Assembly (NCBI GenBank): GCA_051294375.1
Contig: CM119264.1
Location: 3,938,247-4,002,246 of the forward strand
Origin: Paraspadella gotoi
Lineage: Eukaryota > Chaetognatha
Length of the DNA: 64,000 nucleotides
Direction of reading: 5' to 3'
Part shown: positions 12,013 to 23,900 of the stretch, one piece after another
Position numbering within the stretch: the first letter of the stretch is position 1
How the letters are laid out: every line of letters starts with the position of its first letter
Translations under genes and position numbers: made by a program
Notes under the pieces: model-generated
What the model was told of the DNA's origin: nothing
Databases searched by the model: none
What the model saw: only the letters and a program-made list of their open reading frames with translations

Positions 12013-15000
12013 ATGTCGGATCTGCCCACGATCATTATCGGTAATTAATTAATTATTAATTAAATTATTCAAGTTAATTAATTAATTAATTAATTAATTA
12101 GGCAATTAATTAAATTGATCCCAACTGTTTGTTTTTAGGTCTTTTTGTCACTAACCACGTCAAAAGCAATGACGACGACGAGAATAATGCCGATAACAAT
12201 TGACTTGATTGATTGACTTTTTAATTAATCATTGGTTAATTAATTGACTAATTGATTAATTATTTGATTAATAAATACATCCTGCATTTATATTTAATAT
12301 AAAAGGAAAAAGAAGCATAATCAATTAGTGAAACAGGTTTTTTGTTTTTTCCAGTTTAACTCATTTCCATTCAGATGATTCCATCTTAATCACACACTTT
12401 CCTACCCACATACAAAATTCAAGGTCAATTGCCTCATCCACTCATGAGCAATTGGTGTTCAAATAGTAAAATATATTTTTTTGGTTTTTCAATTTAAACT
12501 CATTTCCACTCGAATGATTCCATCGAAACTTCATATCCAGATCAATTACACACTTCCCTACTCACACACAAAATTTCATTCAAATCCATCCATCCAATCA
12601 CGAGTAATTTTGCTAAGTTGGGACGGACGGATGGATGAATGGACGGACATCATTTTTTTTGCATAATTTATCATAATTCGATATTCGGACATGATATAAG
12701 TGTATGCCCGACAATATTGAGGGGGCGGACCGACGGACTGACAAAGTGAATAATAGAGTCGGGATCTGCTGATAAGCAGATCCGACTAAAAAAATATTAA
12801 TTATCGCCGACTTGATTTTCGAGACCGAGAACTCTTTTTTTTTTTTGCCCTATTTTCTTTTTTTCCTTTTTCTCCTCTTTTCTTTGTCCTATTTTCTTTT
12901 TTCTTATATTTTCTTCTTTTCTGTTTTCTTTTCTTTTCATCTTTTTCTTTTTTTCTCCTTTCGCCTCTTTTCTTTTGCCTCTTTTCTTTTTCCTCTTTTC
13001 TTTTTTCTTCTCTTTTCCTCTTTTTCTTTTTTTTTCTCTATTCCTGTTTTCTTTTTCTTCTTTTCCCTATTTTCTTCTTTCTTATCTTTTCCTATTTTCT
13101 TTTTTCTTCTCTTTTCCTATTTTCTTTTTTCTGCTTTACCCTCTTTTCTTTTTTCTTCTCTTTTCCTCTTTTCATTTTTCTTCTCTTTTCCTATTTTCTT
13201 TTTTCTTCTTTTCCCTCTTTTCTATTTTCTTCTCTTTTCTTCCTCTCTTTTTCGTTTTCTCTTTCTCTCCTTCCGACTCATCAGTTTGCTTCTCTAATTC
13301 TTTTTTCTGCAGAAACAAGCTCCGGTAAAAAAAAAAAGATGGAGCTGTTGTCCCTGGTGAGTCTCATCATCTCCACGATCCTCAATGCGTATGACATCAA
13401 GACGGACGTCAGCTCCATGACTCATTTCATTGGCCACGATTCTCGGAAGCTGAAGATAATCGGTAATCAAAGTCAATTGCTGAAAATTATTTTAGGATTT
13501 CACTATTAATTTTTTTCGATTTTCTTAGTTTTAATTTTGACCACAACTCACACTTCTTCCCTTCCTTTGCTTCTTTTTTTCCTTTTCTTCCCTTCGTACC
13601 TTCCCTTCATACTTTCTACTTCCTTTAATTTTCCTAATATCTTCTCTTTTCCCTTATTAACATCTCTCTTCATCCCACTTCCCTTTCCTTCCATCTTAAC
13701 TATCCTGCTTCCTCCCTTCTCTGGTCTTCTTCTATCCTTCATCCTCCAAAAACAGGAATGGTTCTCTTGGCGATCTTCATCCTCCACTGCGCCATCGCCG
13801 CCTTTCAGGGCCTCAGATTTCTCATCAAATTTCGCCACAAGTTTCCTCGTCTCGTTTCCTCCCGTTGGCGTTGGGTCTTGGTCATTGCTCTTAACATCGT
13901 AGGACTGGGATTTGTTCCTTTCTCAGTGGACAATTACATGGATCAGGTGAGGAAGAGAAAGGCACAGTTTTTTAGAATCATTTTTACTAGTGGTAGTGTT
14001 GGTTTCTGGTCATCGTTCCTAACAGCGTAGGACTGGGAAGTGTTCTTTTCTCAGTGGACAATTAGTTGAATTATGTAATGTATTGGTAAGGAAGAGAAAG
14101 GCACAGTTTTCTAGAATCATTTTTACTAGCGGTAGCGTTGGTCATCGCTCTTAACAGCGTAGGACTGGGAAGTGTTCCTTTCTCAGTGGACAATTAGTTG
14201 GATTATGTAATGTATTGGTAAAGAAAAGAAAGGGACAGTTTTCTAGCATCATTTTTACTAGCGGTAGCGTTACTCATCTCTCTTTACAGCGTAGGACGGG
14301 GAAGTGTTCCTTTCTCAGTGGACAATCACTTGGATTATGTAATGAATTGGTAAGGAAAAGAAAGGCACAGTTTTCTGGCCTCAATTTTACGAGTGGTAGC
14401 GTTGGTTTCTGGTCATTGTTATTAACAGTGGAGGACTGGGAAGTGTTCCTTTCTCAGTGGACAATTAGTTGGATTATGTAATGTATTGGTAAGGAAGAGA
14501 AAGGCACAGTTTTCTAGAATCATTTTTACTAGCGGTAGCGTTGGTCATCGTAGGACTGGGAAGGGTTCCTTTCTCATTGGACAATTACTTGGATTATGTA
14601 ATGAATTTAATGGTTTCTGATCATTGCTCTTAACATTGTTGTACTGGCAGCATTAATTTCTCAGTGGGCAATTACACGGAACAGGTAGTGGACGTCTGAG
14701 GTAGAAAAAGGCACACTTTTTTAAAGAGTCATTTCTACTCTCAGAAGCGTTGGACCATTGATTTTTAAATACATATTAGATGAAACAAAGGCAGTTTCCA
14801 CATGAAGTGTCAACGAGATAGCATTGTATCTTCAATGTTGCGTGCGATTCCCATCGTATTAAACGTTGCTGCATATCTTTTATTTTCAGACATTAATGTC
14901 CAGAAAATATTTGGATTTCGTCGTTGAAAAAGAAGAAATTATAAACAAACTTAATTTGATTCACGTTCTTTTCGAATCATTTCCTCAACTGGTGATTATA

Positions 15001-17137
15001 GTAGTGTATGAGCAAATAATATTATATTACATTAAAAACATTAAAAAAAAAAAGCTTTTTCGAGAAAGATATGTGAATTAGTGATTATCAATCTTTTAAT
15101 TTCCAGGTGGTGCAGAGTGTCGCCACTTTGTTTGAATGGACATCAGAAAATAAGAATTTATGTTTCCACAGATATTTTCTTCGTACCCTGCCTACAAACT
15201 ATAGAGTTGTTCAAGGTTCATTGTGGCGATTAAACGAAATAAAACATCATAACAGAATTAAACAATGTTATTGCTCGATTATATTTGAAAAAGGATTTAG
15301 ATCTTTTTATTGCAAATGGAAACTTGAAAATTGGGACGTACTTTTGTCCATGGCTCTCTCCACAATCAGTTTAGCCAAGGCTGCCATTGAATTTAGAATT
15401 TGTTTTCTCTGTCCGCAGCGACCTGAAAAACTTCGTGAATATTTAGGCAAATTTACTTACTTTTTTGGGATTTTTCAGGGTTTCTATGGCTTGTCCCTTT
15501 GCTGTACAATTATTCTCGTGAAGGCGTTATCTTTTAATTTTGTGTATTTCGGTTTTTTCACCATTTCGGTTTTTAGAGTTTTTACCCCTTTAGAAACTAG
15601 GGACGTTTTGCGATGGCTAAAAAACGATTCAAATTCACCAAAAACAATTAAAAGTTTGAGAAAACAAATCTTTTTACAAATTTCCATGTTACCTTTTCTG
15701 AATTTGGTCTTATTTTCATTTTTTCATTCGCATTCTAAGTTTTCGCATCTTCGTGATAAATATTTGAAAAGAAATTGGGGCTTAAGCCATCTTGATAATT
15801 ACGAAGCAGCACGAATATTTTTTATAAGTTTTCGAACAAGCTTTAGGGAGTATTATCGACCGTTAAATATTGATAATCCAAAAATAAATAATATACGCGA
15901 CATATCCGGCTGTGAATTGCTCACCGCTTCTGTTCCTTTAAAAAACATGCGATATGTGCAAAAAGTACATTTGGGTAATTACTCCTTTTTGAGGCTTGAC
16001 CCAATTTTGTTAGATATTATGGTCTTGATTGACATAGTGCTGAGCATGATATATACGGGTTTAATCCTAATTGTTAATAAATTTAGTGCTGTATTTTGGA
16101 GTTTGGTATCTTTGATTTTTATGGTCGGTGTAATCTTGTACATATATATTTACTTTAATATTCACCATATCAATCTTATAGCATTTAAAGATCAACCATT
16201 AAAAAATAGTAACATTGGATTATTCATTTATCCAGGAAATTGGAGCATAAATTCCTTATATATAACCCGAACTGAATATGAGAAAAAAATTGCTAATTCA
16301 CTATGGTTCATATCTGGATTTGACACATTGATATCGGTCCTGTGGTTGATCTTCGTATCCTTTGTTATCATTTTTACCCTAGAAAAGCTTTTTAATTTAC
16401 AAAAAAATATAAAGTGCTCGTGTAGAAACAATTTTTTCAATTATTTACGAGTAAAATTCGTGTTTACATTTTTATTTAATACTATGATATCTTTCACAGG
16501 ATTGTATGTTAATATGTACAAGAAATATCTTCTTAAAAAAGTTACTCAAGATTACTTAATATTCTGTTCTACATCAAAAACCCCTGGTAAGGAACCATTT
16601 CAGGATATTTTCACAGCTACACACATGATAAAAATGTCTTATTTTTTTACCTGTTTGTCAATTTTGCCATTGTACAAATTTCTACTCCAGCGATCTCTCG
16701 AAAAAATTATCAAACTCAAAAATTTTCTCAGAATTATTTTCATTGTGATTTTAATTTCTTGTTTTGCGTCTCTATACAAGATGTCGATCGTCGTCCCTCC
16801 TTTTGAAATACGGGCCAACGTCTCTCAAGATTTTTGGCTTAAATTGAGATGGAATATTAATTATTTCGTCCTAACTAAAGAGTCAAGAGAATATGAAGAT
16901 TACAAAGTCTTTGATCCTATTTACTCGGTTCCACTTGATACCTTTTGGAAATTATGCTTTTCGGGTGAAAAAATTCGCCGGTTTTTACCTGAAGACGATA
17001 ACTTGGAACAAGGGTATTATGAATATCTTAAAATTTCGCTAAATCATGCTCACGAATTGCATGTTGAAAATAGGATTGACTTGTATCAGTTCTTTTTTAT
17101 ATTTGTTCCTTTGACTATTTTTCTTTCTATTTTCTAA
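12013..17137 (+). CDS. Multi-pass membrane protein, XK-related (XKR)-like, five exons
   Basis: Model: exons 12013-12040, 13313-13462, 13756-13946, 14890-15000 and 15107-17137. All introns are GT-AG and phases agree throughout (1, 1, 0, 0), giving about 836 residues. The start ATG gives MSDLPTIII, joined in frame to ETSSGKKKK and then MELLSLVSL. Visible features are hydrophobic segments near residues 21-38, 60-78 and 99-115, acidic D37 and D41, and the phrase ESFPQLV (152-158). At least six more membrane segments lie in the final 676-residue exon (for example 277-320, 348-366, 461-510, 562-584 and the extreme C-terminus). An acidic pair after the first helix and ESxPQL are recognisable XK-related family signs. 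Members act at the plasma membrane, some as lipid scramblases or their regulators. The length is well above the usual 400-700 residues. The family call is an inference from short motifs and topology. Exon 1 is the weakest part; translation could instead start at 13339. The exon 4 donor (GTAGTG) is also non-ideal. Confidence 0.6.
12355..12665. repeat. Two diverged copies of one ~120-bp repeat module
   Basis: Copy one is at about 12355-12465 and copy two at about 12487-12615. Both carry in the same order CTCATTTCCA, GATGATTCCATC or AATGATTCCATC, ACACACTT, CCTAC or CTACTCACA, then a phrase close to CCATCC-CTCATGAG-AAT. Copy two runs on into GGACGGACGGATGG. This order, ending in GGACGGA tandem units, resembles dispersed repeat tails known from many invertebrate genomes. 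That resemblance is from memory and not checked here. Confidence 0.55.
12757..12787. repeat. Near-perfect hairpin palindrome
   Basis: The left arm AGTCGGGATCTGCT and right arm AGCAGATCCGACT enclose the loop GATA. One extra G in the left arm is the only break. The hairpin could be one end of a small transposable element, because it lies just after the repeat module and before the pyrimidine tract, but no matching partner was found. Its strength is well beyond that of neighbouring sequence. Confidence 0.6.
12832..13304 (+). repeat. Long polypyrimidine tract, (CTTTT)n-like, before a splice acceptor
   Basis: About 470 bases are almost purely C and T on the plus strand, dominated by CTTTT, CCTCTTTT and TTTTTC units. 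It ends only a few bases before the acceptor CTGCAG at 13307-13312. It explains the long Phe/Leu/Ser frames in this stretch, which are not genes. Such tracts can form triplex (H-DNA) structures. Confidence 0.85.
13900..14690 (+). repeat. Tandem array derived from the 3' end of exon 3 and its donor site
   Basis: The last ~65 bases of exon 3 (from GTCATTGCTC to the donor CAGGTGAGG) and the first ~60 bases of the following intron recur about six more times. The phrase AGGACTGGGA or a close variant appears near 13901, 14027, 14161, 14291, 14431 and 14552, with a degenerate copy near 14641. The period is about 120-140 bp. Each copy ends with a TTGGTAAGGAAGAG-type sequence in place of the true donor. 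Copies resemble each other more than the exon: the exon has GGGATTTGTTCC and ATTACATGGATCAG, the copies GGGAAGTGTTCC and ATTAGTTGGATTATG. Confidence 0.85.
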
Positions 17138-17483
17138 TCAGTAATTAACATGTTTAGTTGATTTTTAATTATCCTTTTATATTATGTAATTATTTCACTA
17201 TTTAAATCGTACATTTAGGTTATTTATTAGGACTAATCGCTTAGTTGTTCTTCCAGTAAATTTGAAAGAAAATCGCGTAAATAAGTATTTCAATTTCAAA
17301 TTAAATCATTAGATTAAATTAAAAAGAAATTGCACAGTTTATTTCTTTCGATCTTATTGTTCAAAGCACTCATTTGGTGGAAAACCGATTTTTAATTAAT
17401 GCGCTGTTAACTAGAAACTAGAAACTAGAATTGGCATATTGTTCTCAGATAGTTTTTTAATCTCGACTGAAGATTTTGCTTAA

Positions 17484-17539
<56 letters not shown>

Positions 17540-17765
17540 CTACCCCCGACCGATTGGATTCATGCAATATGAATTTGCAATTGCGAATGATTCCTCGCTG
17601 TCGGATCCCGCGCAAGAAATCGATGTTGGAAGAAAAGAAAGAGCGAAAAGAAAAAAAATTTAAGAAAGAATTGTGAAGTTGAGTCATCGGGTGCAGAATA
17701 TTGTAAATAATTTGTTATGTTATGTAATGTAAGGTAATGAAATATATTGTAAAGAAATGTAATGT

Positions 17766-17890
17766 AACCTAGCGTAACGTAACGTAACGTAACGTAACGT
17801 AACGTAACGTAACGTAACGTAACGTAACGTAACGTAACGTAACGTAACGTAACGTAACGTAACGTAACGTAGCGTAACGTAGCGTAACGT
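17766..17890. repeat. (AACGT)n pentanucleotide array
   Basis: About 24 units of AACGT, perfect between roughly 17773 and 17868 and bordered by single-base variants (AGCGT, AATGT). The partner locus at about 32125-32226 is shorter and interrupted. Confidence 0.95.
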
Positions 17891-18283
17891 AATGTGGGAA
17901 GGGATGAGGTGATTCGGTGGTTTGATTTGGTGGATCTAGGGTTATGGGGTGATTGAAGTACGGGTGAAAGGGTGATGGGGTGAAGGGGTAATGGGGTGAA
18001 AGTGTGATGGGGTAATGTCGGTAAAGTAATTATAACTGTACCCCGCGGTGATTGGCTACTGTATTTACCATTCGTATTCCTGTTAGCTTAAGTGTTGGCG
18101 TTTCGTTAAGACTAAGAGAGACAAAATGTTATCACAGAGAGTGAGAACAAGAAAGTGAGTTGAGACGTCTGGCTGTTGGGTAAGGAAAGAATGAACTAAG
18201 GAAAGGATAAAAAAAAGGGAAAGAAAGGAAATCGTTAAGGGAGGAAAAGGGTCAAGGATCCCGCCGTGAATGGGATTGCATGG

Positions 18284-18314
<31 letters not shown>

Positions 18315-18353
18315 TGTCTTACTCTTCACAGATATCGTCGTCATCGTCGTTAT

Positions 18354-18384
<31 letters not shown>

Positions 18385-18715
18385 TTCCTCGTCTTCCTCG
18401 TCTTCCTCCTTAATCTGAATGGGAATTCCAGACTTTTTAAAAAGGTAAGAAATGTGTTTGATAAAATCGTTCTTGAAATAGTAATCAAAAGACTATTTAT
18501 CGAAACGTTTTTTTTAATTTCTAGTTTCTATTTTCCTTTTTAACGAAATCAAAAACAGTAAAAAATCAATCATTTTTCTTCCTCTAATTCGCACGAAACG
18601 AAGGAAAAGTAAAAACGCAATGTCTCCAAATAACTGAGAAGTACAAGTATGTAGGTGACACGCTTCAGTTAAAATATAAATACGGAAAGAAAAAAAAAAG
18701 ATAAATGAAAAAAAT

Positions 18716-19080
18716 GAAGAAAGGGACGGGGCGGATGAAGAAAGGAAAGAAAGGATTGCGGGCCGTCGATTTGAAACGAAGGGAGAACAGGTCTACAAGG
18801 ATGGCGGATGAAGAAGGATGGGGGCGGATGAAAGAAAGGGAGAAAAGAAAGGATGAGGCATGAAGAAAGGGACACGAGAGGGCGGATGAAGAAAGGAGTA
18901 AAAGAAAAGGATGGGGCGGATGAGAAAGGGAATGGGCGATAAGAAGAAAGGGGTGAGAAAAGGGATGGGGCGGATGTAGAGAAAGGAGAAAGAAGGCGGA
19001 TGAAGAATGGGAAAAGAAAGGATGGGCCCGCGGATGAAGAAAGGGATGACAGGAGCCGGATGAAGAAAGGGATGCGGGAG
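18716..19080. repeat. Degenerate minisatellite with unit GGCGGATGAAGAAAGGGATG
   Basis: The core GCGGATGAAGAAAGG recurs about a dozen times with spacer-length variation. The equivalent place in the second copy (about 33115-33200) has only about four units, so the array length differs between copies. Confidence 0.8.
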
Positions 19081-19194
19081 GACATTGTCCCCAATTCCAT
19101 TTCTTTCCAACTTGTCGAGTCTCATTATCAATAATGACTGCTCACAACCGTGCATCCATAACCATAAATGGCGGCGAGGGGACGAGAAGAAGAA

Positions 19195-19199
19195 GAGAG

Positions 19200-19252
<53 letters not shown>
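19195..19252. repeat. (GA)n microsatellite at a scaffold join
   Basis: GA dinucleotides with one interruption, followed by AGATCTCTCCG and the 25-N gap at 19263-19287. In the second copy the same tract (33302-33414) leads directly into CCGTTGATGAGG, the sequence found here only at 27636. Confidence 0.95.
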
Positions 19253-19255
<3 letters not shown>

Positions 19256-20329
19256 CTCTCCGNNNNNNNNNNNNNNNNNNNNNNNNNGAAAAGTGTTGGT
19301 GGGCGGATTTCTGCAGAGAGGATGCTCGGCGCGCAGCGCATCGCGTGATTGCCTCACAGGGCCAGCACGAATGGAGTTCTGTACGGGGGCCCGGGATCGA
19401 CCAGGAAGGCACCTTAATGAAGTGGATCTGTTAACTGAGAAGAGAGGCACAACACAGGCGAACGCGGGGCCTGGTCAAATTGATCATCACATTCTTTACA
19501 CCAGCTTAATGGCAAATAATAACGGTGCTCTAAAAGGCCTGAAAAGTAGAAACGACATAAATGAACAACGGTAATCATAATTCACAGAGAACGGAAATGT
19601 TTTATTTGATAGGAGTCTTTAATGAGTTTCAAAAGAGCTCTTTGATGGATCGACGAAAGTCCCTTCAGCGTGATTCGCACGAGTTTCGCTCCTACATCCT
19701 CCCCTTTCTTCTAAGCACTGCATTCGCCCCGATCAGTCCATATTTGGACGAATAGCGCGGCACAAATCGACTAAAGGAGAACGCATTTGGCGGCGCGATG
19801 AGAAAGGGCCATGGATGAGGGCACATCTTGCTTTCTCCCAGGAACAATTTTAGGCGCGGACTGCCAGAACGAGCCGCCGGTAATCTTTGCGTCGGCCAGA
19901 GTATTTCATAGACATTCCCAACCGAACTCTTATTCACACAGATCAGACAGCATCTAACCAATTGTGTTAAGGGAAGCACGTGAAGTCCACGTCTCGGAAA
20001 AAGGTCCAAAAAGTGGCGCTCGTTTAACGATTAAAAAAAAACGACGAGTGAGTGCGCACGTTGTATGTTTCTCCATTGCGCTAATCAAAAGTTACGGAAA
20101 TTTTGTAGCAAAGTGAAAATTCTTTGTTTCGCGCAATAGAAGGTTAAGAAATCTACTTGGTACTCTTGTTCCAGTCCAGGGAGCGGAGTATGGTTTAGAG
20201 GACACAATGCAACATTTCGGAAGCTTCGAGCGCGTTCTGGGAATTTTCTCCTCAAACGATTTTTCTCCTTAATTGATGTGCCACATTCCTGCATCTCGCA
20301 AACAAGAGGTTAAATCGTGGCAGGCGCCT

Positions 20330-20900
20330 ATTAAGAGGGCTTCCCACAGGATAGGAGAAAAGGCCGGTCGTCACGGTCGGCATTAAGGGAACTTTTTTCT
20401 TGTAGGAAAGGCCACCGCATATCAACAACAAAGCGGCAAGAGTAAGGTGTGGAATTTCGCGGATTCGGTCTGTGCAAGACGCGGAAAAGCCTTTTCTTTT
20501 GCCTTTTGCATATGTTCAAGCATGGAATAATCCTGTTCTGCTGTCTCATTGGCCGAAAATAGATCGAGGATAATTTCCACACGTTGACTTGCCAGGACAA
20601 TTTCGTAGTTTAGATTGGAGGCAGATCTGCTTGGTGACCTTCGCACATGTTGGCGAATGAAACGGCCAACGTTGTAGGAGAAAAATTTAACGTCGAAATC
20701 CAAGATATCGTCGTATCAATGAAAAGGAAATTTGCATGGTGATGCAACTTTTTGAGATCAAAACCTTGTTGTCAAATGGTCTATGACAAATTGGGACAAT
20801 AAGTGAGATTCGTTTTTTCTGAAAGTTTTTTGTAGCCGCTTTTTTTAAAATGTTTGTTCGGCCACCCACCCATTGAAGAACAATAATCCTAAAGAACACA
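20330..20900 (-). pseudogene. Probable gypsy integrase fragment (core end and C-terminal part)
   Basis: On the minus strand, around 20860-20780, a frame reads FVIDHLTTRF followed by a phrase close to the integrase segment before its second catalytic Asp. From 20703 to 20430 a frame carries ETAEQDYSMLEHMQKAKEKA followed by FPRLAQTESAK, the pattern seen before the C-terminal GD-V motif of Ty3/gypsy integrases. The stretch between is much too short for an intact core, and several frame changes are needed. It may belong to a second element or be a displaced part of the one at 25.7-27.4 kb. The resemblance is from memory of the family. Confidence 0.4.
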
Positions 20901-23900
20901 CGCGGAGCAAGGAAAAGTGCTCAAGGCTGGACAAGGCCGTATAGAAGTACACTGGGGCCAAAAATATTTTTAGCCAGAACGGCACGCCGGACTAAGTCGT
21001 TCAGCCGACGCAGCAGAGAAAAAGTCATCATAGCCTTTACAAGATTGAGCAAGGCTTTTCGACGATTGGATTTGGTACGTTGAGGCATTTATGGCGCAAG
21101 TGAATTTCTACCATCTTCATCGTTTTGAAAGGCGTTAATGCACTGAATTTTTCTCAAGTACCTCATCAGTCGGCGTCCTTTCTCCAATTTGGTCTATTTT
21201 CACTTTAACAGATGTTTTTAGTTTTTTTGTGGTTGATGGTGCTGGACGATGCCTGAGTGATCGCGATCTCTTTGTTTTGTTACGTCTTGAGTTGTTCAGT
21301 AGATTTTGTTTTCGTTACTTCTTTCGTGGTAGTTGTTTAAGATGGTAGAGGTAACATGTTTTTTGTCAGACTTTTGTTGTTTATTTGTCGTTGTTGTTCA
21401 GTTGAGGCTAACTGTGACGTTTGCTGAATGAATAGAGTTCTCTGTACCACAGACGCTGGGACCACGGCCGAGTTGATTTAGCAGTCGACAAAGACAATTT
21501 CTGTTTTGTCTTTTTTTCCAAACTCTTTCAGTCTCTTAAGTTTGCCCGCCGGAGCACGATTGGCAGTTTTAATTTTTTTCTAATGGTCTCTTCTTTCGGC
21601 TTCTTACAACAACGAAACTGAAGTAAATAAACGCTGTCTCTAATGCCACGCAATATGCGTTTAAAATTGTCATAAGGGTGCTCCTCTCTCGTATTGAATT
21701 TTTGCTATATAAATAGAAACTTCCTGCGTAGGGTCTTATCACGAATCGTCTGGGCAATGAGGTTCGGGAACCTAAAATCCAAGAACTCGAGGCACTCGAC
21801 GGGTCGCATCTTCTCGCTGCTGCCTTTGGCACTCACAACGCACTCATAGGATTTGAGTGCACTTGGCGACAAAACAATTGGGTCTTTCGCGAAGTCTGAG
21901 ACAGCGCATGATCACCAGGTGAACAGCTCGTTTGTCGCAGAAATTCTATTCTTAAACGCGAAATGAAAGAAAATCCAAGCGCGAAACTATGAATCACACC
22001 TCGCATCGATATACGCATGAGCCCCCACCCGACACACATCACTGCATAACGAGACAACGCACGTGCGATTCCTCGCTAGCGAAGTACTCACGACAGCGTG
22101 ACACACTCGCGCTGCCTGCTCACACAAGCCGTGCGCAGCTCAGGCCATTGAAGCCATCTCTCAGTGCACGTCGATGATCTCTGATTTTTATTCGGCAAGC
22201 AGAGCGAGATGCAAAGCTAGTGCATATTTGTTAGGATGTCTTTATCGACTCCTTTACCAACGAATGACTGCCGTTGGGATGGAAAAGAATTTCACGAAGA
22301 ACTGTAGCAGCGTCCCTTCTTGAAGGCCAGGATCTTTCCTTTGTGCGACTGTAATTGATAAATTCGCCATGGACCTCTTCGTTTATCGATTGCTGCAGAC
22401 AGCTGCCAAGCGTTGAGCCGTTGGTTTTCGGAGTCCAAACAATGACGGAGAGGGCATTTTGCTTCTATCAAGAAGGTCCACTATATGAAAACGAACAACC
22501 CGACTTTCTTTCATCGCTGTGAGTTCGTTACGATGAGACGATTTTTTGACGGAATTGGAGCATTCGAGAGCGAATTGTTTTTTCTCATTTCATAAATTCA
22601 TTATTCTTTCATTGATCGCGACGTCGATCGTTAGCTTCTTGTCGCTTTAGGCTCCTTTTAGCGCAAAGGTGGCAAGCCTTTTCTCAATCGCTCAATGTCG
22701 ACGTCGCTTAACTTTATGTCTTACTCAGTGCACCTTTGCTTATCAACACTTTTTTCCTCCTTGCTGCGCGGGCTCGTTACCAAGAACTGGAGCCTGGAGG
22801 TCGGGGGGCACAAGGGGTGGATCAGGGCCGGGAAAAAATTCTTTTGGACGGGAAGCCATGGCCGATCCTTGACTTGCGAGTTTGACCTTAAGTAGGCATT
22901 GCTCCCCATCTTCTTTCTTTTTCCATTTTTTGGAAATAGCCCTCGATTAATTGCGGCGACTTGTAATTGCCCGTAGAACCGAACTTTAACTAGCTCTCGA
23001 ATTGAAACACTGGCCAATAAAATTTCAGTTTAAATTTAAAATTAGCTCGATGTTTCAACAGGATATGAGATTAATTAGCAAAGCTTAACTCTATCAACAA
23101 CCATTTGGCATTTTGGCCAAAAAAAACAATTTATTTCTAAGAGGCCTGCAGGGCTTAGTTAGTCCTATACTTAAATTATATTATAATATGTTTTTTTTTT
23201 TTTATATTTTGATATTCTTACACAACCACACCCCACGTCATAGCTCTTCCATGCCTAACGCGGATACACTGAGAACCCTCACACTGATACAGCCACTAGG
23301 TTTTTGTGTATTTTGTAGTTAATGTTCTCAAATGTTAGAGAATTCAATCTTCAGGCGATTTTGCGGGCGCTGTCGCAGTCATGAACACAATCATACAATG
23401 TTATTTTCTTGAGTTGTTTATTTCGGTTGTTTCAGGTAAAAGCCAAATTTCGAAGATGCTTTCAGCATTTGCAAATTCGAGTAAAATGAAAATTTGGAGC
23501 TAATTTATTTTCGGACATGATAAAAAATTGATCTGTAAGAACTACCGTTATGTAAACTAAACTTGATCGTCAAACATAAAAAATTAGATACAGGAAATAT
23601 CTACTGTAGACATAAAAATTTTACATTAAAATTTGATTTAATCATCTTTTGGAGTACCTTGAGTACAGAGAGTTCTCCATAAGTGGACGGGCCGGTCTTG
23701 ATTTAGTTGCAGCTGGCATTGGCCAACGAAGCTCCTCACTTCGTAACCTTTTCAGCTACAAAAATCTTGAAGGAGACATTTTACTAACTTACAGATCTTT
23801 CTTTTTTCTTGTTCACTTCTTCTCACTAAGAGCCATCGAAGAGGGGGGTGTGAGTGGTTTACTAGCTGTCTTTCTCTTAATGAATCTGGAAGAATAGCAC

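Larger units (their letters stand above)
12041..13312 (+). other. Intron 1 of the XKR-like gene
   Basis: The 1272-bp intron runs from GTAATT to TTTTTTCTGCAG. It contains a TTAA-rich tract (12041-12115), two related repeat modules (12355-12665), a 31-bp hairpin (12757-12787) and a 465-bp pyrimidine tract. The exon phases on both sides agree (one base left over, then two), which supports this intron even though exon 1 is very short. Confidence 0.5.
17138..19262. other. 3' flank of the XKR-like gene, present again at 31478-33422
   Basis: AT-rich to 17460. It then holds a CT tract (17487-17533), an (AACGT)n array, G-rich sequence, (GTC)n and (CGTCAT)n runs (18282-18410), a GGCGGATGAAGAAAGGG-type minisatellite (18716-19080) and a GA tract before the 25-N gap at 19263. 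No gene is supported. A second copy with many indels follows the fragment at 31092. Confidence 0.7.

Noticed and set aside
12812-13328. Two overlapping plus-strand frames of 117 and 161 codons, Phe/Leu/Ser-rich
   Set aside because: Translation of the polypyrimidine tract in intron 1. They resemble membrane segments only because T-rich codons encode hydrophobic residues.
18252-18543. Val-rich and Thr-rich frames on opposite strands
   Set aside because: Caused by (GTC)n and (CGTCAT)n repeats. The copy at 32473-32715 has interruptions that shift the frame.
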